Assembly: GCA_964530215.1 (NCBI GenBank)
Contig: CAZHAJ010000048.1
Span: 1-12,276 of the forward strand
Direction: 5' to 3'
Length of the DNA stretch: 12,276 nt
From: JAAXTT01 sp964530215
GTDB lineage: Bacteria > Bacillota > Desulfotomaculia > Desulfotomaculales > Desulfocucumaceae
Part shown: positions 1 to 6,475 of the stretch, one piece after another
Numbering within the stretch: position 1 is the stretch's first letter
How the letters are laid out: every line of letters starts with the position of its first letter
Position numbers and translations under genes: made by a program
Notes under the pieces: model-generated
Told to the model about the DNA's origin: nothing
What the model saw: the letters and a program-made list of their open reading frames with translations, nothing else
The model's database searches: none

Positions 1-54
1 TAGCTGATAGCTGATAGCTGATAGCTGATAGCTGATAGCTGATAGCTGATAGCT
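1..54. repeat. Tandem heptamer repeat, unit TAGCTGA
   Basis: Seven exact copies of TAGCTGA followed by the partial copy TAGCT fill the left edge, with no mismatches. The array probably continues beyond the window, so its full length is unknown. It ends two bases before the stop codon of the minus-strand solute-binding protein gene, so it sits directly downstream of that gene. Read on the plus strand it puts TAG or TGA in every frame; read on the minus strand it has no stops. Exact short tandem arrays of this kind usually arise by replication slippage. I see no other copy in the window. Confidence 0.97.
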
Positions 55-56
55 AC

Positions 57-1127
57 TCATTTCTCCCAAAACTTAAGTTTTTCTAGACCGGATTTTGGTT
101 TTTTGTCTTCTGGTATATAATGAACTGTTTTTACAGAGGTGTTAGCAAACTGCTCTGTGGCAATATCTTCAGCTTTTACAGGCATTGGGATCTCTCTGGA
201 GTTTTGGTACATATTCACCAGTATATTTATGTTCTCCAGCTTGGGAACCGGATTTTTCGGGAGTATGCCGTAAAACTGTTTTATCATTTCGGGCAGAAGA
301 TCTCCGTCAATAGAAGGGATTTTTCCAACCGCCTTTACAGACTCCTGTGGAGTATGGAAGCTGAGCCAGGTTTGGGCCATATATATGGCATTGGTAAAGC
401 GTTGCAGAGCATCAGGCTGTTCTTTAATAAACCTCGCTGAGGTTACACATACATAAACGGGAAATTCAGCCGGGATGGTTTTTGCATTATATAAGCCCTC
501 TGATAGGGTGGGTATAAGATTATTTCCCTCAACCACAAGGTAATGGCCGGTTTTAACTTTCAATGCACCTATTTTAATTTCATCCGGCATATTGGTTATT
601 AAAGTTACCGATTCGTAAGGATTCACGCCTGCATCCCGCAGGACGCTTTCAAGTATTACCGTTTCTAAGGAATTCTGCATTCCGGTAATAACGGTTTTGT
701 TTTTAACATCTTGTATATCATCCAAAAGTTTGTTTTCGGGAGAAACCAGGTGATAAGTGATTCCTTGATCCAGTGCGGCAAAAATTGTGTTTCCCGGACC
801 TTCTCGCAGTGAGGAGGTTCTGTTGTAAAGAAGGCTGGTTATTTTAACCAAAGCCACGTCGGCATCTCCGTTTTCAAGGGCTCTTAATGCTTCCTGATCG
901 TTGTCGGTTTTTACCTGTTTAACCTTTACCATCTGACTTTTATATATAGATTCTTTAACAGCCAAGTAATGGGGAAGCTTGTTGATTTCCGGTGTCGAAT
1001 CCGCTACCTTTATATAGGAGTATTTTTCTTTATTGGCTTGATAGATTTTATAACCTTGAAATAAGCCTGCTGTCACAATGGTCAAGGACAAAATTAAGAG
1101 TAAAAAGGATAAAATATATTTCTTCAA
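57..1127 (-). CDS. Type II solute-binding protein (NMT1/SsuA-like), no lipobox
   Basis: 356 residues, the usual size for the substrate-binding component of an ABC importer of the NMT1/SsuA (nitrate, sulfonate, thiamine-precursor) kind. The pattern around residues 37-110 (KVADSTPEINKLPHYLAVKES, then ALENGDADVALVK) and the EFPVYVCVTSARFIKEQPDA segment resemble that fold. This is family-level similarity judged by eye, and the ligand cannot be named. The N-terminus is a basic, hydrophobic signal (residues 2-20) with a possible signal peptidase I site after V-T-A20. There is no cysteine near it, so it is not a typical Gram-positive lipoprotein; it may instead stay anchored by the uncleaved segment. 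The start is TTG at 1125-1127, preceded by GGGAGGG. No permease or ATPase gene lies nearby in the window. The tail is lysine-rich (ends KFWEK). Confidence 0.75.
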   Translation of the reverse strand: MKKYILSFLLLILSLTIVTAGLFQGYKIYQANKEKYSYIKVADSTPEINKLPHYLAVKESIYKSQMVKVKQVKTDNDQEALRALENGDADVALVKITSLLYNRTSSLREGPGNTIFAALDQGITYHLVSPENKLLDDIQDVKNKTVITGMQNSLETVILESVLRDAGVNPYESVTLITNMPDEIKIGALKVKTGHYLVVEGNNLIPTLSEGLYNAKTIPAEFPVYVCVTSARFIKEQPDALQRFTNAIYMAQTWLSFHTPQESVKAVGKIPSIDGDLLPEMIKQFYGILPKNPVPKLENINILVNMYQNSREIPMPVKAEDIATEQFANTSVKTVHYIPEDKKPKSGLEKLKFWEK

Positions 1128-1144
1128 ATTATTCCCTCCCTATG

Positions 1145-1185
1145 TAATCCATCAGTAAGAATATATGTGTATGTCTTATGGATTA
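1145..1185. promoter_or_regulatory. Inverted repeat between the divergent genes
   Basis: TAATCCAT (1145-1152) is the exact reverse complement of ATGGATTA (1178-1185), and the stem continues with AAGA (1157-1160) against TCTT (1174-1177). One four-base bulge, 1153-1156, interrupts the left arm, and the loop is about 13 bases. It lies just downstream of the predicted minus-strand start site. It could therefore be a 5-prime hairpin in the solute-binding protein mRNA or an operator for a dimeric regulator. The sequence alone does not decide between these. Confidence 0.5.
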
Positions 1186-1192
1186 TGTGGAA

Positions 1193-1222
1193 ATTATAGC
1201 CACTGGGGTTTTTTATTGACAG
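1193..1222 (-). promoter_or_regulatory. Candidate sigma-A promoter for the solute-binding protein gene
   Basis: On the minus strand a perfect TATAAT (1193-1198) is preceded, after 18 bases, by CTGTCA (1217-1222), which matches four of six -35 positions. This -35 overlaps that of the plus-strand promoter. The predicted start is near 1187, giving a leader of about 60 bases to the TTG start. Confidence 0.5.
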
Positions 1223-1247
1223 CACTTTTAGCAAAGGATAATATAAG
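1216..1247 (+). promoter_or_regulatory. Candidate sigma-A promoter for valS-folC
   Basis: A perfect TTGACA at 1216-1221 is followed by GATAAT (1237-1242, 15-base spacer) within an A/T-rich stretch that also holds TATAAG (1242-1247, 20-base spacer). The -35 is strong but the spacing to either -10 is not ideal. Transcription would start around 1250, about 110 bases before the valS start codon. Confidence 0.5.
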
Positions 1248-1256
1248 TATTAATTT

Positions 1257-1276
1257 AGGGCGGTAGCGCCTTTTTT
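1257..1276 (+). promoter_or_regulatory. T-box-like sequence with a small GC hairpin and T run upstream of valS
   Basis: The 14-mer AGGGCGGTAGCGCC (1257-1270) matches the T-box consensus AGGGTGGNACCGCG at 11 of 14 positions. It also folds into GGCG-GTAG-CGCC (1259-1270), followed by six T (1271-1276), like a very short intrinsic terminator. Only about 130 bases separate it from the divergent gene, and I find no stem I or specifier loop. It is therefore not an intact T-box riboswitch. It could be a remnant, a short 5-prime hairpin, or chance. Confidence 0.3.
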
Positions 1277-1358
1277 AGTTGTGTAGAGGCCAAAGGGCAA
1301 ATTTTCAGTTTTAGGTGTTAGTGAATTTTGAAAGATGAGTATTGCTAGGAGGATTTTA

Positions 1359-4031
1359 ATGGTTGCAAAGAAGTATCAACCCCATACAGATATGCCTACT
1401 TCATATAATCCTAAGGATGTTGAAACTAAATGGTACTGTGAATGGGAAGAGAATAAATATTTTCACGCCAAAGTTGAAGCAGACAAAAAACCCTTTTGTA
1501 TTGTAATGCCTCCCCCAAATGTAACGGGCCAATTGCACATGGGACATGCCTTAGACAACACTTTACAGGATATATTGACCCGTTGGAGAAGGATGCAGGG
1601 TTATAGTGCTCTCTGGTTGCCGGGAACAGATCATGCCGGCATAGCCACCCAGGCAAGAGTGGAAGAGCAGTTAGCCCGTGAGGGCACCTCAAGAGAGGAA
1701 TTGGGAAGGGACAAGTTTTTGGAAAGGGTATGGCAGTGGAAAGATAAATACGGCAATGAGATTACCAACCAATTGAGAAGACTGGGAGCATCTTGTGATT
1801 GGGATAGAGAAAGGTTTACCATGGATCAGGGATGCTCTGAGGCGGTTCTTGAAGTATTTACCCGTCTTTATGATAAAGGTCTGATATACAGGGGTTACTA
1901 CATCACCAACTGGTGTCCCCGCTGTCAAACTACAATATCGGATATTGAGGTTGAGCACCAGGAAAAACCGGGACATTTCTATCACATTAAATATCCGGTG
2001 AAAGACAGTGAGGAGTTTATCACGGTGGCTACCACCAGGCCGGAAACTATGCTGGGTGATGTTGCTGTGGCCGTTAGCCCTGGAGATGAAAGATACCGGC
2101 ATCTGGTGGGCAAAGCCTTAATTTTGCCACTGACTGACAGGGAGATACCGGTTATCGAAGATGAATATGTGGATCCGGAATTTGGAACAGGAGTGGTTAA
2201 GATAACCCCTGCTCATGATCCCAATGATTTCGAGGTGGGTAATCGTCATAACCTAAGTCCCATTGAGGTCATCGATAAAAATGCCATGATGACGGATGAA
2301 GCCGGCAAATACAAAGGTCTTGACCGCTGGGAATGCCGCAAGAGGCTTGTTAAAGAACTGGATGAATTGGGTTATCTGCTGGAGGTTGAGGATTATACTC
2401 ACTCAGTGGGACATTGCTATCGCTGTTCCACCGTCATTGAACCAATGCTTTCTAAGCAGTGGTTCGTCCGTATGAAGCCTTTGGCGGAGCCGGCAATCGC
2501 GGCGGTTAAAGATGGCAGGCTGAAATTTGTTCCGGAAAAGTTTACTAAAATATATCTTGGTTGGATGGAAAATATAAGGGATTGGTGCATTTCAAGGCAG
2601 CTTTGGTGGGGACACAGAATACCGGTATGGTACTGCGATGATTGCGGAGAAATGACGGTGAGTAAATCAGCCCCGGAAAAATGCCAATCCTGCTCAAGCA
2701 CCAATCTTGAACAGGATAATGATGTGCTGGACACCTGGTTTTCATCAGCCTTATGGCCTTTTTCCACTTTAGGCTGGCCTGAAAAAACTTTGGATCTGGC
2801 GTATTTTTATCCCACTTCGGTATTGGTAACCGGAAGGGATATTATTTTCTTTTGGGTAGCCAGAATGATTTTCAGCGGATTGGAATTTATGGATGATGTG
2901 CCTTTTAATGAAGTTTTCATTCATGGTTTGGTTTTGGACGCACTGGGCAGAAAAATGAGTAAATCTTTGGGTAATGGGGTGGACCCCATCGAAGTAATTG
3001 AAAGCCACGGTGCTGACAGCCTTCGCTTCATGCTGGTGACCGGAAACACCCCGGGAAATGATTTGCGTTTTCATTTTGAAAGACTGGAAGGCTCCAGAAA
3101 TTTTGCCAATAAGATATGGAATGCTTCAAGATTTGTGATAATGAATCTCTATGACTATCAGCATCAAAATCCACCGGAAAGGGATAAACTGACCCTGGCA
3201 GACAGGTGGATATACAGTCGTTTTCAGAGGGTGTCTAAGGATGTTACCAGAAATCTTGAGTTATATGAGTTGGGTGAGGCTGCACGTACACTGTACGAAT
3301 TTATCTGGAACGAGTTTTGCGATTGGTATATTGAGTTGACTAAGCCCAGGTTATACGGTGACCATCAAGATGATCGCTCCACAGCTCAATATGTGTTGGC
3401 AGACATACTAAAAGGGACATTGGAGTTGCTGCACCCCTTTATGCCGTATATAACCGAAGACATCTGGCAGCGTCTTCCTTTCCCAAAGGGATTAACCATT
3501 ATGAGAAGCACATGGCCGATATCACAAGAGGAAAAACTTGATACCGGGGCAGAGCATGATGTTGAAGTTTTGATGGAAATTATCCGTTCAATCAGGCATA
3601 TTCGCAGCGAAATGAATGTGCCGCCGGGGAAAAAGGCCGAAGTTATCTTGGAGATCTCTGATAATGAGATTAGGGAAACGGTGAAGGTATGGGTTGCTTA
3701 CATTGATGGATTGGCCCAGGTAAACACCTCCATAGTGGAAAACTTACAGGAAAAACCTGAACAAGCTGTTCATGCAGTGGCAAAAGGGGTAGAGATATAT
3801 GTACCCCTTAAGGGATTAATTGATATAGAGCAAGAGTTGGCCAGAATGGATAAAGAGCTGGGCCAGATTACAAAGGAACTAAGTAGGATCAGAGGAAAAT
3901 TGTCAAACCAAGGATTTTTGGCTAAGGCCCCCCAGGAGGTTATCGAGAAGGAAAAAGCTAAGGAAGCAGAGCTTTCAGAAAAACAGGTTTCGATAAACAA
4001 TCGTCTGAAAATGCTGACTCCAAAGGGTTAG
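1359..4031 (+). CDS. valS: Valyl-tRNA synthetase
   Basis: Class I aminoacyl-tRNA synthetase that charges tRNA-Val with valine in the cytoplasm. At 890 residues it has the bacterial length. The start is ATG 1359 because AGGAGG (1347-1352) stands six bases before it; the in-frame ATG at 1335 has no such site. Visible in order: the ATP-binding HMGH at residues 60-63 after PPPNVTGQL, the CP1 editing insertion with VATTRPETMLGD and GTGVVKITPAHDPND, several CxxC pairs (CPRC, CYRC, CDDC, CQSC) that may hold zinc, KMSKS at 532-536, an anticodon-binding domain beginning near NKIWNASRF, and a C-terminal coiled coil (last 65 or so residues) as in other ValRS. folC follows after 22 bases, so the two are probably cotranscribed. 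There is no complete T-box leader in front. Confidence 0.99.
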   Translation: MVAKKYQPHTDMPTSYNPKDVETKWYCEWEENKYFHAKVEADKKPFCIVMPPPNVTGQLHMGHALDNTLQDILTRWRRMQGYSALWLPGTDHAGIATQARVEEQLAREGTSREELGRDKFLERVWQWKDKYGNEITNQLRRLGASCDWDRERFTMDQGCSEAVLEVFTRLYDKGLIYRGYYITNWCPRCQTTISDIEVEHQEKPGHFYHIKYPVKDSEEFITVATTRPETMLGDVAVAVSPGDERYRHLVGKALILPLTDREIPVIEDEYVDPEFGTGVVKITPAHDPNDFEVGNRHNLSPIEVIDKNAMMTDEAGKYKGLDRWECRKRLVKELDELGYLLEVEDYTHSVGHCYRCSTVIEPMLSKQWFVRMKPLAEPAIAAVKDGRLKFVPEKFTKIYLGWMENIRDWCISRQLWWGHRIPVWYCDDCGEMTVSKSAPEKCQSCSSTNLEQDNDVLDTWFSSALWPFSTLGWPEKTLDLAYFYPTSVLVTGRDIIFFWVARMIFSGLEFMDDVPFNEVFIHGLVLDALGRKMSKSLGNGVDPIEVIESHGADSLRFMLVTGNTPGNDLRFHFERLEGSRNFANKIWNASRFVIMNLYDYQHQNPPERDKLTLADRWIYSRFQRVSKDVTRNLELYELGEAARTLYEFIWNEFCDWYIELTKPRLYGDHQDDRSTAQYVLADILKGTLELLHPFMPYITEDIWQRLPFPKGLTIMRSTWPISQEEKLDTGAEHDVEVLMEIIRSIRHIRSEMNVPPGKKAEVILEISDNEIRETVKVWVAYIDGLAQVNTSIVENLQEKPEQAVHAVAKGVEIYVPLKGLIDIEQELARMDKELGQITKELSRIRGKLSNQGFLAKAPQEVIEKEKAKEAELSEKQVSINNRLKMLTPKG

Positions 4032-4053
4032 AAGTCATAATGGGGGATATAAA

Positions 4054-5346
4054 ATGGATTACGATGGGGCAGTACAGTATATACAAAATCTGACTGTATT
4101 TGGCTATAACTTTGGTCTTGACAGGATAACGGAGTTGTTAAGAAGATTTGACAATCCTCATAATAAATTAAAGGTTATTCATGTTGGCGGCACAAACGGA
4201 AAAGGTTCCACCAGCGCCATGATTTGTTCGATATTAAAGGAGACAGGATTCCGGGTGGGACTGTATACCTCGCCTCACCTGCATTCGTATTTAGAGAGGT
4301 TTGCAATAAATGGGGTCACTATTGATAAAAAGGAATTATCAGAAATAGTCAATCAAATGAAACCTCATTTGGATGATATGGTGGACAAGGGGTTTGAGCA
4401 CCCCACAGAGTTTGAAGTAAGTACGGCATTAGCTTTTATATATTTCCACCAGAAAAAAGTTGACTTTGTTGTATTGGAAGTGGGACTGGGTGGATCGATA
4501 GATTCCACAAATGTGGTAAATCCCGAGATTTCCATTATAACCAATGTTTCAATGGACCATATGGACTATCTGGGAAATTCTATAAAAGAAATTGCAGGTG
4601 TAAAAGCCGGAATAATCAAAGAGAAAAAGCCTTTGGTTACCGCTGCCACCGGAGAGGCTCTAGAGGTGATTCTGGACAGATGCCGAGAGCTGGGGGCACC
4701 GGTATTCGTGGTGGGACGAGATGTCAAGTGGCAGGGGAAAAGCTTTGACCGTTATGGTCAGTATCTTGATATTTCGGGTTTGCTTAATATTTACCGGAAT
4801 TTATATATTCCGCTTATGGGACAGCATCAGATGGAAAATGCAGCTGTGGCTGTGACTGCCATAGAGGTTTTGGTGGACAGGGGTGTTTTGCCTGTCCATT
4901 GTGCCATTGGTGAGGGTTTAGCTAAAACGATATGGCCTGCTAGGCTGGAAGTACTAAGTGTTGACCCCATGACTATTGTTGACGCAGCTCACAATTATGA
5001 GGGAGCAGTAACTTTGCGCCGGACTTTGGATGAGTACTTTGCAGATAGAAAAATTATCCTGATTCTGGGCATGCTGGGTGATAAAGAACGGGCCAAAGTG
5101 GTTTCCGAGCTAGCACCTGGTGCCGCGGAAATTATTATTACTAAACCCAACGGACCAAGGGCCGGGGATTGCGGTATGTTGGCGGAACAAGCCAATATCT
5201 ATGTGGAAAAGGTTAAAATAATAGAAAATATTGTTGATGCCGTAAAATATGGCCTATCAGTTGCAGGAGCGGAAGATTTACTAGTTATTACAGGTTCAAT
5301 ATATATGGTTTCTGAAGCCAGGGAATATCTATTGGGGATAAGCTAG
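4054..5346 (+). CDS. folC: Folylpolyglutamate synthase / dihydrofolate synthase
   Basis: Mur-ligase-family enzyme that adds glutamate to dihydropteroate and/or folates in an ATP-dependent reaction, retaining folates in the cytoplasm. At 430 residues it has the usual length. Evidence: the ATP-binding loop GGTNGKGS at residues 45-52, the folate-associated SPHLHSYLERF segment just after it, NVSMDHMDYLG in the central domain, and DAAHN at 310-314, which begins the C-terminal domain and is typical of FolC. The start ATG has a GGGGG ribosome site just upstream. It lies 22 bases behind valS, the arrangement seen in many Firmicutes. Its stop is only nine bases from the end of the convergent XRE gene, and no terminator is visible between them. 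Whether it is mono- or bifunctional cannot be read from the sequence. Confidence 0.97.
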   Translation: MDYDGAVQYIQNLTVFGYNFGLDRITELLRRFDNPHNKLKVIHVGGTNGKGSTSAMICSILKETGFRVGLYTSPHLHSYLERFAINGVTIDKKELSEIVNQMKPHLDDMVDKGFEHPTEFEVSTALAFIYFHQKKVDFVVLEVGLGGSIDSTNVVNPEISIITNVSMDHMDYLGNSIKEIAGVKAGIIKEKKPLVTAATGEALEVILDRCRELGAPVFVVGRDVKWQGKSFDRYGQYLDISGLLNIYRNLYIPLMGQHQMENAAVAVTAIEVLVDRGVLPVHCAIGEGLAKTIWPARLEVLSVDPMTIVDAAHNYEGAVTLRRTLDEYFADRKIILILGMLGDKERAKVVSELAPGAAEIIITKPNGPRAGDCGMLAEQANIYVEKVKIIENIVDAVKYGLSVAGAEDLLVITGSIYMVSEAREYLLGIS

Positions 5347-5355
5347 TCAAGGGAG

Positions 5356-5706
5356 TTAATTGCTCATGGAATTTTCCTTCAATTCTTTACATTCATCTTT
5401 TTGAGGTATGTAAGACAGGAGATCTCTGACGGTTCTTAGTTCATCTACAGAAAGCTTCATAATTGACTGTTGAATTTGTTGCCGAAGTGATTCCTCGGTT
5501 TCGGGAGCCATTTGTTTTGAGGTAATTAATGTAGAAGGACAAACATTTAAGCCATTGGCTATCTTTTTAAGCGCCTTGATGCTTGGCGATTTAACACCTC
5601 TCTCTACTTGGCTGATAAATTCATGACTATAGCCGGCTCTTTTAGCCAATTCGCTTTGGGAAATTTCCAGCTCCAGTCGCAGGCGCTTAATATGTTCTTT
5701 AAGCAC
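5356..5706 (-). CDS. XRE-family helix-turn-helix regulator
   Basis: A 116-residue DNA-binding protein. Residues 6-60 form a Cro/CI-type helix-turn-helix (LEISQSELAKRAG, then SHEFISQVERGVKSPSIKAL, the second helix contacting DNA). Residues 70-105 (EESLRQQIQQSIMKLSVDEL...) look helical and may dimerise; the last residues are polar. The start is GTG at 5704-5706, with AGGAGG (5714-5719 on this strand) seven bases upstream. An ATG inside the ribosome-site region leads at once to a stop. A 12-bp inverted repeat just upstream (5735-5746) could be its own operator. It lies downstream of the 37-residue membrane peptide gene on the same strand, with a terminator hairpin between. The target genes are unknown. 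Confidence 0.92.
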   Translation of the reverse strand: MLKEHIKRLRLELEISQSELAKRAGYSHEFISQVERGVKSPSIKALKKIANGLNVCPSTLITSKQMAPETEESLRQQIQQSIMKLSVDELRTVRDLLSYIPQKDECKELKENSMSN

Positions 5707-5734
5707 TTTGCATCCTCCTATTGCAGTAGTAAAT

Positions 5735-5746
5735 ACTCTGTAGAGT
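5735..5746. promoter_or_regulatory. Candidate operator, ACTCT-GT-AGAGT
   Basis: A perfect 5-bp inverted repeat with a two-base centre, 29 bases upstream of the XRE start codon. Its size and place fit an autoregulatory site for a dimeric XRE repressor. I see no second copy at the other promoters here, so this is inference from position and symmetry only. Confidence 0.35.
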
Positions 5747-5747
5747 C

Positions 5748-5777
5748 GTCAAAAACAAGCCGCTGTTCCTCAGCGGC
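5748..5777 (-). terminator. Intrinsic terminator between the membrane peptide gene and the XRE gene
   Basis: GCCGCTG (5759-5765) and CAGCGGC (5771-5777) form a perfect 7-bp stem with a five-base loop. On the minus strand it is followed by TTGTTTTTG, a usable U tract. It lies 25 bases after the stop codon of the 37-residue reading frame, which supports that frame as a real transcribed gene. It also sits in front of the XRE gene, so it could act as an attenuator if that gene is read from upstream. Confidence 0.75.
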
Positions 5778-5802
5778 TGTATATTTAATATATATAGTAT
5801 AG

Positions 5803-5916
5803 CTAATTTTCGTTTGGTCCAACGTCATCTTTTTTCAAAAAGATCAAACAAAAAACTGAAATAACGATAGCCAGCGGTATTAAACCCAATAATAGAAATC
5901 CTATGTCAGATTCCAC
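5803..5916 (-). CDS. Small single-span membrane peptide, 37 residues, function unknown
   Basis: Not recognised as a known family. The frame runs from GTG (5914-5916) to TAG (5803-5805). The peptide starts MESDIGFLLLGLIPLAIV, continues ISVFCLIFL, then KKDDVGPNEN. That is an acidic N-terminus, about 22 hydrophobic residues (6-27) with one proline and one cysteine, then two lysines and a polar tail. By the positive-inside rule the C-terminus would face the cytoplasm. A strong AAAGGAGGG lies upstream, though 12 to 13 bases from the GTG, which is long; a stop codon stands immediately before the GTG, so no longer start exists. It is supported by the ribosome site, a candidate promoter and the terminator that follows. 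It may act with the XRE regulator downstream, but nothing proves that. Confidence 0.6.
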   Translation of the reverse strand: MESDIGFLLLGLIPLAIVISVFCLIFLKKDDVGPNEN

Positions 5917-5941
5917 TTAATCAAATCTCCCTCCTTTGAAT

Positions 5942-5969
5942 TAAATTATCATGGTTTAGGTTTGATGTA
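5942..5969 (-). promoter_or_regulatory. Candidate promoter of the 37-residue membrane peptide gene
   Basis: On the minus strand TTTACA (five of six matches to the -35) is followed after 15 bases by GATAAT (five of six to the -10), just upstream of the AAAGGAGGG ribosome site. The spacer is short, so the call is tentative. Confidence 0.4.
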
Positions 5970-6036
5970 AAGGGAAGAAAAATGGCAAAAAAAACCGAAA
6001 ATCCCCGGTGATTAGACTATAATAATGTTTATGCTG

Positions 6037-6052
6037 AGATATCTTTATATCT
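6037..6052. repeat. Small A/T-rich inverted repeat AGATAT-CTTT-ATATCT
   Basis: A perfect 6-bp inverted repeat with a four-base loop in the gap between the two minus-strand small genes. The plus-strand side is followed by a T-rich stretch. No plus-strand transcript is known here, so I assign no function. The rest of the gap (5970-6108) is A/T-rich and shows no reading frame I can support. Confidence 0.4.
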
Positions 6053-6094
6053 TGTTTATTTTATTAGTTATAGGCTGTTAAAATACCAAAATAT

Positions 6095-6135
6095 TTTTAT
6101 AAAATAAACTAAATCCCCTGTTTAAGGGGATTTAG
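6095..6135 (-). terminator. Intrinsic terminator overlapping the end of the 108-residue gene
   Basis: CTAAATCCCC (6109-6118) and GGGGATTTAG (6126-6135) are perfect 10-bp arms around a seven-base loop. On the minus strand the hairpin is followed by TTTATTTTAT. The TAA stop of the upstream gene (6122-6124) lies in the loop, so the last sense codons form one arm. Confidence 0.8.
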
Positions 6136-6448
6136 GAAGATTTACAAAAAGTGCATTTTCCTCAGGATCGTAAACAGCTTCAAATTTGCCTTTTTGGTTT
6201 ATATTAAACTGATTAAAAAAGCCTTTGCCAAAAACTTTGGTTTTACGTATTTCCATTCCACCTTCGTTTACAGCTTTGATGCGTACAGTATGAGTGTCTC
6301 TATTGTATGCTAGTTCTATTCGTTTTGTTTGCAGTTTTGCTCTGGCCACATTGTTTAATACTACAGATGTCTTTGACAGTGATACTAACGGAGTTTTTTC
6401 TTGTTTTTCTCTTCTGGGTTTATAGACTTCAAAGGTCACAGGTCCCAC
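6122..6448 (-). CDS. Conserved-looking small protein of unknown function
   Basis: 108 residues counting from GTG 6448; I do not recognise the family. It starts MGPVTFEVYKPRREKQEK, has a basic middle (ARAKLQTKRIELAYN) and ends with alternating patterns that suggest beta strands (GKFEAVYDPEENALFVNLP). There is no signal peptide, membrane segment or cysteine, so it is probably a small soluble basic protein. The start is uncertain: AAGGAG (6451-6456) is only two bases from GTG 6448 but eleven from an in-frame GTG at 6439 (codon 4), giving 108 or 105 residues. It has its own candidate promoter and a strong terminator, so it appears to be a single-gene transcript, divergent from uppP. Confidence 0.75.
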   Translation of the reverse strand: MGPVTFEVYKPRREKQEKTPLVSLSKTSVVLNNVARAKLQTKRIELAYNRDTHTVRIKAVNEGGMEIRKTKVFGKGFFNQFNINQKGKFEAVYDPEENALFVNLPKSP

Positions 6449-6475
6449 AGCTCCTTATACTTTAGTTATTATTAT

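Noticed and set aside
120..440. A 106-residue plus-strand frame
   Set aside because: It is antisense to the solute-binding protein gene and has no ribosome site or recognisable domain.
1335..1358. Earlier in-frame ATG for valS at 1335
   Set aside because: It has no ribosome site, and AGGAGG lies between it and the ATG at 1359.
5608..5802. A 64-residue plus-strand frame over the XRE start and terminator
   Set aside because: It is antisense to the XRE gene and runs through the terminator hairpin; it has no ribosome site and no protein-like character.
5975..6010. Possible minus-strand terminator ACCG-CGGT with eight T
   Set aside because: The stem has only four base pairs, and a much better terminator already ends the upstream gene at 6109-6135.
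5982..6011. Tiny plus-strand frame starting ATGGCAAAA
   Set aside because: It has only eight or so codons and no convincing ribosome site or promoter.
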